In this document: positions 52,340-61,139 of the stretch, in pieces
Layout: the number at the start of each line of letters is the position of its first letter
How positions within the stretch are numbered: position 1 is the stretch's first letter
From: JADKFD01 sp050250665
GTDB lineage: Bacteria; Pseudomonadota; Gammaproteobacteria; Xanthomonadales; SZUA-5
Direction: 5' to 3'
NCBI GenBank assembly: GCA_050250665.1
Contig: JBFWOF010000023.1
Coordinates: 30,557 to 94,556 of the forward strand
Length of the DNA: 64,000 bases
The notes under the pieces: generated by a model
The model's database searches: none
Seen by the model: only the letters and a program-made list of their open reading frames with translations
Told to the model about the DNA's origin: nothing
Made by a program: the position numbers and the translations under genes

Positions 52340-52999
52340 GTGACCAAGATCCGCATCGCCATCGTCGAAGACGAACCTGCCACCCGCGCCGCGCTGGTGC
52401 AGCGCCTCGCCGCGCTGACGCAATTCGAGCTGCTGTTTGAAGCTGACTGCCTGCAGCGTGCGCGCGCGCAGCTGAGGACTTCGGCCCCGGACGTGCTGAT
52501 CGTCGATCTGGGTCTGCCAGACGGTTCCGGCCTGGACCTGATCGCCGAGTTGTCGAATCAGGTTCCGGCCATTGCGGTTCTGGTGCTGACTGTCTTCGGC
52601 GACGAGCAGAAGCTGATCCGCGCCTTCGAGCGCGGCGCCCGCGGTTATCTGCTGAAGGACGAAACCGCCATCGGACTGGTCGATGCCATCGAGCAGATAC
52701 TGGCCGGTGGTGCGCCCATCAGTCCCGCCATCGCCCGATTTCTGGTCCGCCGCCTGGTCCGGGATCAGCCTGACTGTCAGCCGCCACCGGAGAGCCAGTT
52801 GACGGCTCGGGAGATCGACGTGTTGAGGCTCGCCGCCAAGGGCTACAACCATGCCGAAGTCGCAAAACTGCTGGGCCTCAGCGCTAACACCGTGGCCTCC
52901 TACACTCGTCGGGTCTACGAGAAGCTTGAAGTCCACTCTCGTGCCGAAGCCCTGTTCGAAGCAGGGCGCATGGGCCTGATCGACCACGGCCATGGCTGA
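52340..52999 (+). CDS. LuxR-type response regulator
   Basis: 219 residues; start codon GTG 52340. Receiver domain 'IRIAIVEDEPATRAALVQRL' with acidic pair, phosphoacceptor Asp56 in 'DVLIVDLGLPDGSG', 'VLTVFGDEQKLIRAFERGAR' (Thr) and 'GYLLKD' Lys. The C-terminal LuxR HTH covers about 153-205: 'LTAREIDVLRLAAKGYNHAE', 'VAKLLGLSANTVASYTRRVY', 'EKLEVHSRAEAL'. So it is a NarL/FixJ-type DNA-binding regulator. It overlaps its sensor kinase by 8 bp and is surely co-translated. The operon position after a string of exported proteins suggests those as targets; inference only. Confidence 0.95.
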   Translation: MTKIRIAIVEDEPATRAALVQRLAALTQFELLFEADCLQRARAQLRTSAPDVLIVDLGLPDGSGLDLIAELSNQVPAIAVLVLTVFGDEQKLIRAFERGARGYLLKDETAIGLVDAIEQILAGGAPISPAIARFLVRRLVRDQPDCQPPPESQLTAREIDVLRLAAKGYNHAEVAKLLGLSANTVASYTRRVYEKLEVHSRAEALFEAGRMGLIDHGHG

Positions 53000-54908
53000 T
53001 CCATCCCCCGTTGGTGGACTGTACCGGGCCTGCGCGTGTCTGTTGCTGGGGCTGGCCTCAGGCATGCTGCTGATTCTGGCGCTTGACCGAATCACCCACA
53101 CCGAGCTGCCGCAGCCGCTGTTGCGCCTGCACCAGGCCGAACGCAGCCTGGCGCCATTCGCGGCGGAACCGCCGGACACCCATGACTGGCAGGCGGTCAC
53201 GCTTCCAGACGATGCCCCGGTCGATGAGAACTCCCGGCTGCAGCACACGTGGTATCGGTTTCGATTCGACCTGCCGAGCCCGGCACCATCCTTGTGGGGC
53301 CTGATGCTGCAACGCCCTTTTGCTGCACCGAGAATCTGGGTCAACGGCGCTCTGCTGGCCGATTCGGGTGTGCTTCGCGATCCGCCCCCGGAGTACCGCC
53401 ACGATCTCCGCTACAACCTCAGCCCTGATCTGTTGCGGCCAGGCCAGAATACGATCGTGGTGCTGGTTCGTTCCCGGATCAACGCTGCCGGAATGGCTGA
53501 ACTCTGGCTGGGAGACGCCAGTGCCATGGCGGCCTACAAGGCTGCCCGCAATCGCATCGAGAAGCACTGGCCACAACTTGCCGTTCAGGCCATCGGTTTC
53601 CTGGCTCTGGTCCTGACCGGCTTCTTCCTGGTTCGCCCCAAGGACAGTGCATTCGGATGGTTTGCCGCCGCCCTCGCCTGTTGGGCGGCACACACAGCGC
53701 TTGATCTGCGTGGCAGCAGCGCTGGATTTCCCGCCTGGCTCGCCCGTCCGACGGTCCTGATCGCCCTGGTGTGGTTCGTCATTTTCGGGCTGTTCTTCGT
53801 GCTGCGGCTGCAGCGGGTATGCGAGCGCAAGCTCGAACGTGCGGTGCTCTGGTCTGGCCTGGTGGCCAGCATGCTCGCGCTGGCGGCCAGCGCCATCGAC
53901 CTGCGCTCAGGTTACCGGATGGTGTCGATCTACGTGATCGTCCCGGGGGTGCTCGCGGTTGGCGGCGTGATTTCAGCGCGCCTGTGGTCGGCGGTTCGAG
54001 GCCAGCCTCTGTTCAGCGAATCGAGCGCGCTGCTGGTGCTGGCCAGCCTGTTGCTGGTCATCGGCGTACACGATTGGCTCGTTGACGCGCGCGTGATCGG
54101 AAACTGGCAGTCGATGCGTTATCTGCCCTTTGCCGCGCCCATGGTTTTCGGCGTGTTTGGCGCCATGCTGCTGCGCCGCTACGCAAGCGCTCTGGCCGGG
54201 GCGGAGATGGTCAATCGCCAGTTGGAATCCAGAGTGGCGGAGGCAACCGTCGATATCGAGCGCAACTGGCGGCGCATCGCAGAGATCGACAAGGAACGCG
54301 CGCGCTTCGAAGAACGCGACCGCTTGATGCGGGAGATGCACGACGGCGTGGGTGGCCAACTGGTTCAGGCACTGGCGCTGGCCGATCGAGGTGAGTCCAG
54401 CGCCCTGATCCGCGAACCGGTGCAGACAGCACTCGACGATCTGCGCCTGCTGATCGATGCCAGCGATGTACACAGTGAACGGCTCAATGACCCGCTGGCA
54501 CGGCTGCGCGAGCGCGTGAGCCGCCGTCTTGCGGCGCTGGGCATCTCGCTAGACTGGGACTTTACCGAGATGCCTGATCTGCCGCGGCTGAGTCCACAGC
54601 GCAGTCTGCAGGTACTGCGCGTGTTGCAGGAACTGATCACCAACGTCGTCAAGCACGCCCGGGCCACCACCATCACGGTCCGCTGCGAACGCATTGACGA
54701 TCCGCTCAGCGGAAGGCCGGCACAAATACTGATCGATCTGTCGGACGATGGTCGGGGATTTGATACAGAAGCCGTGCGCGGCGGCCGCGGACTCGACAAC
54801 CTCAGGCAACGCAGCGCCGAACTGGGAGGCGCCGTGAACGTGTTCAGCAGGCCCGGAGCCGGCACCCGGGTGCGCCTGCAACTGCCCGTGCTCGAGGACG
54901 AAGGCTGA
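52992..54908 (+). CDS. Sensor histidine kinase with 7TM-type extracellular sensor (DISM-like)
   Basis: 638 residues. N-terminal helix (about 10-32), then an extracytoplasmic beta-sandwich ('NSRLQHTWYRFRFDLPSPAP', 'MLQRPFAAPRIWVNGALLAD') of the DISM sensor type, then about seven helices from about 195 to 400. The cytoplasmic part has HisKA_3 'RLMREMHDGVGGQLVQALAL' with phospho-His450, and a HATPase 'VLQELITNVVKHARATTITV' (N box), 'DDGRGFD' (G1) and 'GGRGLDNLRQRSAELGGAVN'. This fits NarL-type partners. It probably senses a sugar or other ligand outside and phosphorylates the overlapping regulator. The stimulus is unknown. Confidence 0.94.
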   Translation: MADPSPVGGLYRACACLLLGLASGMLLILALDRITHTELPQPLLRLHQAERSLAPFAAEPPDTHDWQAVTLPDDAPVDENSRLQHTWYRFRFDLPSPAPSLWGLMLQRPFAAPRIWVNGALLADSGVLRDPPPEYRHDLRYNLSPDLLRPGQNTIVVLVRSRINAAGMAELWLGDASAMAAYKAARNRIEKHWPQLAVQAIGFLALVLTGFFLVRPKDSAFGWFAAALACWAAHTALDLRGSSAGFPAWLARPTVLIALVWFVIFGLFFVLRLQRVCERKLERAVLWSGLVASMLALAASAIDLRSGYRMVSIYVIVPGVLAVGGVISARLWSAVRGQPLFSESSALLVLASLLLVIGVHDWLVDARVIGNWQSMRYLPFAAPMVFGVFGAMLLRRYASALAGAEMVNRQLESRVAEATVDIERNWRRIAEIDKERARFEERDRLMREMHDGVGGQLVQALALADRGESSALIREPVQTALDDLRLLIDASDVHSERLNDPLARLRERVSRRLAALGISLDWDFTEMPDLPRLSPQRSLQVLRVLQELITNVVKHARATTITVRCERIDDPLSGRPAQILIDLSDDGRGFDTEAVRGGRGLDNLRQRSAELGGAVNVFSRPGAGTRVRLQLPVLEDEG

Positions 54909-55036
54909 TCGACCAGCGGCGACTCGCCGGGCGGATGAGCTCCACGCCAGCGTGCCCCTGGCCTCCGATTCGACACTCGGCGCGAAGACGGACTCCCGTC
55001 AGCGGCAATCCGACCATGACCGATGACACTGGAAAA

Positions 55037-55052
55037 TAGACCGACCGGTCTA
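55037..55052. promoter_or_regulatory. Palindromic operator for the TetR-family regulator
   Basis: TAGACCGACCGGTCTA: perfect 7-bp arms TAGACCG/CGGTCTA around AC. It lies 14 bp before the regulator's ATG and touches a possible -10 (TATAGA at 55051-55056), so binding would block transcription. The arms resemble the NemR-type box of E. coli (TAGACC/GGTCTA), which controls a reductase for electrophiles, matching the nitroreductase in this operon. Confidence 0.82.
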
Positions 55053-55066
55053 TAGAGTACATCGCC

Positions 55067-55663
55067 ATGAGCAGACCAAGCATCGACACACCAACACGCG
55101 AACGCCTGATCAGCGCCATGCTGGATGCGCTGCGCACCCGCGGCTTCCATGGCATGGGCTTGACCGAATTGCTGACCCAGGCCGGCGCGCCCAAGGGCGT
55201 GCTTTACCACCACTTTCCGGGCGGCAAGTCCGAGCTGGCGGTCGCGGCCATCGACAGCGCCATCGCCGGCATGCTGGCCAGTCTGGATCGCTTGCTGGCT
55301 GCGCATGCGCATCCTGCTGATGCGCTGGAAGCCTGGATGGGGGGTGCCCAGAAGCTGCTGCTGGCCAGCGGATTCGAACGTGGTTGCCCACTGGCAACGG
55401 TCGCACTCGAAACCACGCCCGAGGACCACACCCTGAGAGCAGCACTCAATGCCGGCTTTGCCGCGATCCGCGAGCGCCTGTCAGTCGCGCTGCAAGCGCA
55501 CGGCATGAATGACAGCGCTGCCCGTCAGAGCGCCATGCTGATCGTGGCCGCCTATGAAGGTGCGCTGCTGCAGGCGCGCGTCGCTGGCGACGCCAGCGCC
55601 ATGTCCGATACCTGCGCCGCCCTGGTATCGATGATCCGTCCCCAACTGAGGCCCAGACCGTGA
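55067..55663 (+). CDS. TetR-family transcriptional regulator
   Basis: 198 residues. N-terminal HTH is typical: 'TRERLISAMLDALRTRGFHG', 'MGLTELLTQAGAPKGVLYHH', 'FPGGKSEL'. The C-terminal half is helical and fits the LmrA/YxaF-like ligand-binding type ('GCPLATVALETTPEDHTLRA', with Cys in 'RGCPLA' that could sense electrophiles). It overlaps the next gene (stop TGA within GTGA) and heads a three-gene operon with a hydrolase and a nitroreductase. Autorepression through the operator at 55037-55052 is likely, released by a small reactive ligand. Confidence 0.93.
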   Translation: MSRPSIDTPTRERLISAMLDALRTRGFHGMGLTELLTQAGAPKGVLYHHFPGGKSELAVAAIDSAIAGMLASLDRLLAAHAHPADALEAWMGGAQKLLLASGFERGCPLATVALETTPEDHTLRAALNAGFAAIRERLSVALQAHGMNDSAARQSAMLIVAAYEGALLQARVAGDASAMSDTCAALVSMIRPQLRPRP

Positions 55664-56538
55664 GCATTCAACGCCAACCCGAAGCGCTGACGCTGCGCGC
55701 AGCAGACGGCACCCGCATCGCCGCTCTGCGCTATCGCGCCCATGAGGTCATCGGCCGTATCGTCGTCGCCGGCGCCACCGGGGTGCCGCAGCGCTTCTAT
55801 CGCGCCTTCGCCGAGCATGCAGCAGAACGCGGCTACACCACGCTGACGCTGGACTACCGCGGCATCGGAATGTCCAAACCGGAAACCCTGCGTGGCTTTC
55901 GCATGAACTATCTGGACTGGGCCCACCAGGATCTGAGTGCCGCCGTGGCCGCCATGCCCGACGACGGCCTGCCGCTGTACATGGTCGGCCATTCCTTTGG
56001 TGGACACGCCTTCGGTCTGCTGCCCAACCACCAGCGCATCGCCGCCTTCTACACCTTCGCCACTGGCGCCGGCTGGCATGGCTGGATGCCGCCTGCGGAG
56101 CAGGTGCGAGTGCGCTTTTTGTGGAATGTGCTGGCGCCGCTGCTGACGCGCTGGCACGGCTTCCTGTCCTTGAGCAAGCTCGGCATGGGCGAGGATCTGC
56201 CCTACGGCGTCTATCGCGACTGGAAGCGCTGGTGCTCCTATCCACGCTATTTCTTTGACGACCCGGCGGTGGCCGCGGACATGATTCGGCGTTTCGACCA
56301 GGTGCGCACGCCGATCACTGCCGCCAACGCCGTCGATGATCTGTGGGCTACACCGGCTTCGCGCGATGCCTTCATGTCCGGCTACCGCAACGCGCCGGTC
56401 CAGCGCATCGACCTCGATCCTCGCCAGCACGGCCTCAAGGGCATTGGCCATATGGGCTACTTCCGCCGCGAGGCCCAGCCATTGTGGGATGAAGTGCTGG
56501 CCTGGTTTGCGCGCTCACCGCTGGTCTCTGCCGCATGA
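55660..56538 (+). CDS. Alpha/beta-hydrolase
   Basis: 292 residues; start codon GTG 55660 overlaps the TetR stop. Oxyanion region 'GRIVVAGATGVPQRFYRAF', then 'GYTTLTLDYRGIGMSKPE', nucleophile Ser in 'YMVGHSFGGHAFGL' (GHSFGG), a later 'ITAANAVDDLWATPASRDAF' for the acid, and 'LKGIGHMGYFR' for the catalytic His. The triad is therefore complete. 'YLDWAHQDLSAAVAAMPDDG' is the usual cap entry. Substrate is unknown; coregulation with a nitroreductase suggests detoxification of an ester or lactone. It overlaps the nitroreductase start by 4 bp. Confidence 0.91.
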   Translation: MSIQRQPEALTLRAADGTRIAALRYRAHEVIGRIVVAGATGVPQRFYRAFAEHAAERGYTTLTLDYRGIGMSKPETLRGFRMNYLDWAHQDLSAAVAAMPDDGLPLYMVGHSFGGHAFGLLPNHQRIAAFYTFATGAGWHGWMPPAEQVRVRFLWNVLAPLLTRWHGFLSLSKLGMGEDLPYGVYRDWKRWCSYPRYFFDDPAVAADMIRRFDQVRTPITAANAVDDLWATPASRDAFMSGYRNAPVQRIDLDPRQHGLKGIGHMGYFRREAQPLWDEVLAWFARSPLVSAA

Positions 56539-57278
56539 ACGATCTCAGCTCACAGGCCGTTCTGTCCCAGCTGCTGCGCGAGCGCCGCAGCGTGCGCGAC
56601 TTTCGCCCCGACGCCGTCGATCCGGCCGTCATTGAGGCCATCCTCGACGACGCCCATTGGTCACCAAGCTGGTCGAACACCCAACCCTACCGGCTGGCCG
56701 TTGCCAGCGGCGCGCTGCGCGATCAGATTTCGGCGGAACTGTGCGAGCGCTACGATCTGGCCATGCAGGCCCAGAGCGCAGGCTGGCTCGGAAAGCTCAA
56801 GCTGCTGCTCGGCCGCAAGGGCTTGCCCGATGGCGATCTCAAGACCAACTTCCCCTATCCCGCCGATCTGCAGCCGCAGCGCCGCCAGACCGGTTTCGGG
56901 CTGTACTCGCTGCTGGGCATAGACCGCAACGACCATGCCGCCCGCGAGCGCCAGATGCGCCGCAACTTCGAGTTCTTTGGCGCACCGGTGGTCACCTTCC
57001 TCTTCGCCCATCGCGGCCTGCGGGAGTTCTCGGTGCTGGACACCGGCGTCTTCCTGCAAAGCCTGATGCTCAGCGCCCAGGCTCATGGTCTGGCCACCTG
57101 CGCCCAGGGCGCACTCGCCACCTGGGGCGGACCGGTGCGCGCCGCCTTTGCCGTGCCGGCGCAGTATCAGCTGGTCTGCGGCCTGTCGCTGGGCCATGCC
57201 TCCAGGCACGCCGTCAATGGCTACAACCCGGGACGCAGGCCAGCTTCGGAACTAACGCTTCCCGCAGCTCGTCACTGA
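56535..57278 (+). CDS. Nitroreductase-family flavoprotein
   Basis: 247 residues. FMN-binding motifs are visible: 'RERRSVRDFRPDAVDPAVIE' (RRSxR), 'AHWSPSWSNTQPYRLAVAS' (SxxNxQP), and near the end 'DTGVFLQSLMLSAQAHGLAT' and 'CAQGALATWGG', then 'CGLSLGHA' (GxxxG). These reduce quinones, nitro compounds or unsaturated electrophiles with NAD(P)H. It is the last gene of the TetR operon, overlapping the hydrolase gene (ATGA). With the NemR-like operator the operon looks like an electrophile- or quinone-response system. Ends 54 bp before the convergent membrane J-like gene. Confidence 0.93.
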   Translation: MNDLSSQAVLSQLLRERRSVRDFRPDAVDPAVIEAILDDAHWSPSWSNTQPYRLAVASGALRDQISAELCERYDLAMQAQSAGWLGKLKLLLGRKGLPDGDLKTNFPYPADLQPQRRQTGFGLYSLLGIDRNDHAARERQMRRNFEFFGAPVVTFLFAHRGLREFSVLDTGVFLQSLMLSAQAHGLATCAQGALATWGGPVRAAFAVPAQYQLVCGLSLGHASRHAVNGYNPGRRPASELTLPAARH

Positions 57279-57332
57279 GCGGTCTGGCTCCGGGCCAGGC
57301 CTGACCGTCGGGCAACAGAGGCCAAGGGAATT

Positions 57333-58994
57333 TCAGCCCAGGACCAGCCACAGATTGGCCGCCAGCATCGAGGTCCAGACTGCCGCAGCGCCAAGGAGCA
57401 GATGCTGCGGCGTATTGCCTTGCGGCGCCAGCCAACGCGCTATCCGATCCACGATCTGTGTCAGCATCGCGGAGGCTGCGGTCAGGACCAACATTGGCAT
57501 GGCGACTTTCCACGGCAACAACGCCTGCCACGCGCCGCCGATCGGGGTGGCCCACAAGGCCGCCTGCAAGCTCAGGATACTGAGACCAATCCAGGGTAGC
57601 GTGGAAAGCAGCAGGAGCACGGCCATGGGCCAGACCAGCCACAGAATGGCGGGACCGTCCCAGATCCGGACACTCAGAACCATCGCCACGGCTGTGAATT
57701 GGAACAGCTCGGGTCGATGGTAGAGCAGCACCAGACTGACCAGCACCAGCGGCCAGATGGATGGCTGAGTGGCAAACCAGCCCAGGCATCCAAGAACCAG
57801 GGCGCGAGGAACGAATCCGCCAAAGCTGCGGCGTGCCCATTGCACCCAGAACATCAGCAGCAGGGAAATCGGCCGCGACAGCATTCGCGTCAGTCGTCGG
57901 CTCATGGTCTTGAGGAAAAAGGTGAACACCGCCACTGCAAACACGGCCATAGCGAGTTGCAGCTGTCGGAAAGAGCTGACGGGCAGGCGCAGCAGCGGCA
58001 CCAGCAAGCCCGCAGCAAAGGCCAGGATCGCGATCAGTCGGGCCAGTTCGTCCTCGGCCACTTCGGGCACCTGTGAGCGCAGCGCCCGCATGAGCTCGTA
58101 ATACTCGATTGCATCTGCCGCCAGCACCTCGGTGGGCGCGGATCGGGTCTGCAGCTGCAAACCTCGCAGGATGGCCTGGGCGCGCTCGGCCAATCCCGGA
58201 ATGCACACCGACAACCAACGGCCCAGCCGACCGTAGTCGCCCGCCAGCAGGCGCCAGGCGAGAACCTCCAGGCGTGGCATGTCGGCGCGCCACAAACTGG
58301 CCAGCCTGGCCTTGCGCAAGCTGTGTCGGGCTCGTGCCAATGCCAGACGCTTGTCCAGCTCCCGCAGCAGCTCGATCGGGAACCGCTGCTCACGTCCGAT
58401 CTGCTCCCATTCGAATCGCTCGGACAACAGCGACAGAGTCTCGGACCGCAGATGTCGGCGCGCCAGCACCTGCTCGATGAGCAAGCGCTCGATCATGGGC
58501 CGCAGCGTCAGTGACTCGAACAGCGGATTCGCCATCATCAACTGTTCGAGTTTGCCCGCGTCCGGCGCCTCGTCCAACGCTGCGACCAGTTCCGCAGCCG
58601 CCTCGCGCAGATCAGTGCCCTGGGGCAAGTCGAGCCCAGCGGCCTCAAGCGGAAAAGAACCCGCGTACGGATCTGGCGCAGTCTCCTCCGGCGGCGACAT
58701 CTGATCGTGGAACTCTCGATCCAGCTGCAGCGCCGCTGCCAGCCCGTCGGTGTCCGCACAGGGCAGCGGCTCCGCCGCATCAGCATCCTCGGACTCGTCC
58801 TCCATCCACTCGTCGGGCTCCACCGTACCGCGTGCCCAGCTCAGGGCCCAGTCACGACACTCGCGCAATCGCTGGAATCCTGCCGGGTCATCCTCCGGCC
58901 TGGTTTGCTTCAGCACCGCCGCATAGGCGCGCTTGATCGCCCGCTCGTCGCGGGTCGGGTCAATGCCCAGGAGTTGCCACGGATCGGAAAGCAT
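57333..58994 (-). CDS. J-like domain membrane protein, probable partner of the HscC-type Hsp70
   Basis: 553 residues. Residues 1-50 are a J-like domain ('DPWQLLGIDPTRDERAIKRA', 'YAAVLKQTRPEDDPAGFQRL'), but the canonical His-Pro-Asp is Arg-Pro-Glu, so the ATPase-stimulating loop is altered. An acidic linker follows, then a helical region (120-320). Residues about 320-553 have roughly eight hydrophobic helices ('LARLIAILAFAAGLLVPLLR', 'VLGCLGWFATQPSIWPLVLV'). It starts 5 bp after the Hsp70 stop, so the two are one operon. In E. coli the HscC chaperone works with the J-proteins DjlB and DjlC, making this pairing sensible. Function: presumably anchors the Hsp70 at the membrane. Confidence 0.85.
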   Translation of the reverse strand: MLSDPWQLLGIDPTRDERAIKRAYAAVLKQTRPEDDPAGFQRLRECRDWALSWARGTVEPDEWMEDESEDADAAEPLPCADTDGLAAALQLDREFHDQMSPPEETAPDPYAGSFPLEAAGLDLPQGTDLREAAAELVAALDEAPDAGKLEQLMMANPLFESLTLRPMIERLLIEQVLARRHLRSETLSLLSERFEWEQIGREQRFPIELLRELDKRLALARARHSLRKARLASLWRADMPRLEVLAWRLLAGDYGRLGRWLSVCIPGLAERAQAILRGLQLQTRSAPTEVLAADAIEYYELMRALRSQVPEVAEDELARLIAILAFAAGLLVPLLRLPVSSFRQLQLAMAVFAVAVFTFFLKTMSRRLTRMLSRPISLLLMFWVQWARRSFGGFVPRALVLGCLGWFATQPSIWPLVLVSLVLLYHRPELFQFTAVAMVLSVRIWDGPAILWLVWPMAVLLLLSTLPWIGLSILSLQAALWATPIGGAWQALLPWKVAMPMLVLTAASAMLTQIVDRIARWLAPQGNTPQHLLLGAAAVWTSMLAANLWLVLG

Positions 58995-58999
58995 CGAGT

Positions 59000-60688
59000 T
59001 CAGCCCAAACGCTTTTCGAATGCGGCCAACTGCTCGGCAAACTCCACCCTGGCCTGGGCGATGAGCCGCGGGTCCTGTCCATCCAGAATCGCCTGGAAAC
59101 CGACTATCGCTGCCTGCACAACTTGACGCAGCTCACCCAGTGCCTCCGCATAAAGCCGATCGGCACGCCCCAGCAAGGCAAGATTGGCCTGTTCCTCGCG
59201 GGGATGGACCTTGAGATGCCGCAGCTCCTCCAGCTGTGCCGCCACCATCTCGGGCGACAGGGCGCCCGGATTGCGCTCGATCACCAGGCGTACATGGCGC
59301 TTTTCCGCCAAGACCGTGGCATCGACCTCCAGCAGACCGTTGACATCGTAGGTGAAGCGCACATCCACCGGATTTTCCAGTCTGGGCCTGGGACTGAGCG
59401 GCACCTCCAGCAGGCCGAGATAGACATTGTTGAGCACGCTCGGGCTCTCGCCCTGATACACGCCCAGGCGCATCAGGCGCTGCCCGTCCTGCATCGGCAA
59501 ATAGCGTTGCATGCGACTGACCGGGACTACACTGTTGCGCTCGATGATCGGCGAATAGATGCCTTCGACCAGGCGCCCGTGGCTGGTTTGCTCGACCACC
59601 TCCACGCCCAGCGTGTAGGGGCAGACATCGGTGACCACGATTTCCTCAAAGGCCACATGACGGGCCTTCATTCCAGCCATGACAGCCGCTCCCATGGCGA
59701 TCGCTTCATCGGGATGCACATGACGCAGCGGCAATCGGCCGAACAATCGGGTGACCATACGAGCCACCATGGGCATGCGGGTGGCGCCCCCGACCAGCAC
59801 GATTTCATCGAGATCGGCCGCACTGAGGCGGGCGTCGCGCAGTGCACGCTCCACCGGCATCCGCAGGCGTCCGAGCAGACCTTGAGCGAGACTGGCGAAT
59901 CGCGATTCGTTGATCGACCAGTGGTGCATTCCGCTGGAGAGCGCCAGTTCGACCTCGACCTGCTCATCGAAAGTCAGCTTCTGTTTGGCACGCTCAAGCC
60001 GAGCGCGCAGCTGGGCGCGGTCGGAGGGCGTCAGCGTGTCGAGCGAGAGATCCTTGCGGCAGGCCGCTTCCAGCAAGTCGAGAAAGTCCTCTCCGCCCAG
60101 ATAGTTGTCTCCCGCACTGGCGTGCACCTCCATGACACCGTCATAGAGTTCAAGAATCGACACGTCAAAGGTGCCGCCGCCGAGATCGAACACCAGGAAG
60201 CGCGACCCGTCTGCACCTTGTTGCAGTCCGTAGGCCAGCGCCGCTGCGGTAGGCTCGTTGATCAGTCGCTCAACCTTGATTCCGGCCAGTTCGCCGGCGA
60301 GGCGCGTGGCCTTCCGTTGCGCGTCACCAAAGTACGCTGGCACGCTGATGACCGCCTCGACCACCGATTCACCCGTCACGGCCTCGACATCGGCAATCAG
60401 GCTGCGCAAGACCAGCGCCGACAACTGCTCCGGCCGGAAGCTGCGACTGCCGAGCCGAATCTCGGGATCGGCCCCCATCATCCGCTTGAACGCCGCGCTG
60501 GCAGTTGCCGGATCGACCAGCTGGCGTTCACGTGCCGCGGCGCCGACAAGAACGCGGCCGGCAGCGTCCACGCAAACCACCGAAGGGGTCAGCACCTCGC
60601 CCAGCGAATTCCTGATCAGCTCAATGCCGCGTTCGGTCCAACGTGCTGCCAGGGAATGGGTGGTGCCGAGGTCGATGCCGATGATCAT
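59000..60688 (-). CDS. hscC: Hsp70 chaperone, HscC type
   Basis: 562 residues, shorter than DnaK (about 640): the C-terminal lid is reduced. ATPase motifs are complete: '[17 protein letters not shown]' (phosphate 1), '[20 protein letters not shown]', '[15 protein letters not shown]', '[16 protein letters not shown]' (phosphate 2) and '[18 protein letters not shown]' (adenosine). '[12 protein letters not shown]' starts the substrate-binding half. This shape matches the HscC specialised Hsp70 that helps in stress tolerance. The downstream gene codes for a membrane J-like protein, 5 bp away. Start ATG 60688 is the only one before the ATPase domain; the ribosome site is weak. Confidence 0.93.
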   Translation of the reverse strand: MIIGIDLGTTHSLAARWTERGIELIRNSLGEVLTPSVVCVDAAGRVLVGAAARERQLVDPATASAAFKRMMGADPEIRLGSRSFRPEQLSALVLRSLIADVEAVTGESVVEAVISVPAYFGDAQRKATRLAGELAGIKVERLINEPTAAALAYGLQQGADGSRFLVFDLGGGTFDVSILELYDGVMEVHASAGDNYLGGEDFLDLLEAACRKDLSLDTLTPSDRAQLRARLERAKQKLTFDEQVEVELALSSGMHHWSINESRFASLAQGLLGRLRMPVERALRDARLSAADLDEIVLVGGATRMPMVARMVTRLFGRLPLRHVHPDEAIAMGAAVMAGMKARHVAFEEIVVTDVCPYTLGVEVVEQTSHGRLVEGIYSPIIERNSVVPVSRMQRYLPMQDGQRLMRLGVYQGESPSVLNNVYLGLLEVPLSPRPRLENPVDVRFTYDVNGLLEVDATVLAEKRHVRLVIERNPGALSPEMVAAQLEELRHLKVHPREEQANLALLGRADRLYAEALGELRQVVQAAIVGFQAILDGQDPRLIAQARVEFAEQLAAFEKRLG

Positions 60689-60834
60689 GCCTGCTGCCGC
60701 CGTCGGCCATGGAGCCCGCTAGTCTGCCCTTTGCAGCACACCGGATAGAAGATCTGCGGTGGAAAATCGCCTTCCCGCTGCATTTGAATCGCTGGGCAGG
60801 GCAGTGACGGAGTGAGCCACCGCTCTGGCCTGGC

Positions 60835-61128
60835 TCATGGGGACTCGAAACCGTTCGAGAAGACCGCATCGGGCAGCGCCGGGCGCTGGCGCAGCAAGCC
60901 CGCCGTGATCCTGTAGACACCGGCGCTGGATGTGCTGGTGGCCGCCTGACCGACCACGCCCTGCACGCTGTAGATGCCGCCGCTGGAACGGCCGCCGGAA
61001 TCCAGGGTATGAGCGCGAAGTTCATAGGCGCCGCCGCTCGATTGCGATTGCGCAATCCCGGTGCCCAGCAGCATCAGGCCGATGCCCAGCAGCACTGCTG
61101 TCTGTCGTGTTCGCGAGAAGGCTGACAT
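60835..61128 (-). CDS. Small exported protein ending in FSNGFESP
   Basis: 97 residues from ATG 61128; an earlier ATG at 61164 overlaps the upstream gene. Signal peptide about 1-28 ('TRQTAVLLGIGLMLLGTGIA'). The mature part has the repeated 'SGG.Y' pattern 'SSGGAYELRAHTLDSGGRSS', 'GGIYSVQGVVGQAATSTSSA', 'GVYRITAGLL', which occurs widely in small secreted proteins of Planctomycetes and Proteobacteria. It ends 'DAVFSNGFESP', the GFE motif with a Ser-Pro tail. It starts 11 bp after the stop of the preceding gene, so they form an operon. Function unknown. Confidence 0.8.
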   Translation of the reverse strand: MSAFSRTRQTAVLLGIGLMLLGTGIAQSQSSGGAYELRAHTLDSGGRSSGGIYSVQGVVGQAATSTSSAGVYRITAGLLRQRPALPDAVFSNGFESP

Positions 61129-61139
61129 GGCCCCGATCC

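Noticed and set aside
59123..60748. 541-codon plus-strand frame over the Hsp70 gene
   Set aside because: Antisense shadow; the Hsp70 motifs on the minus strand are complete.
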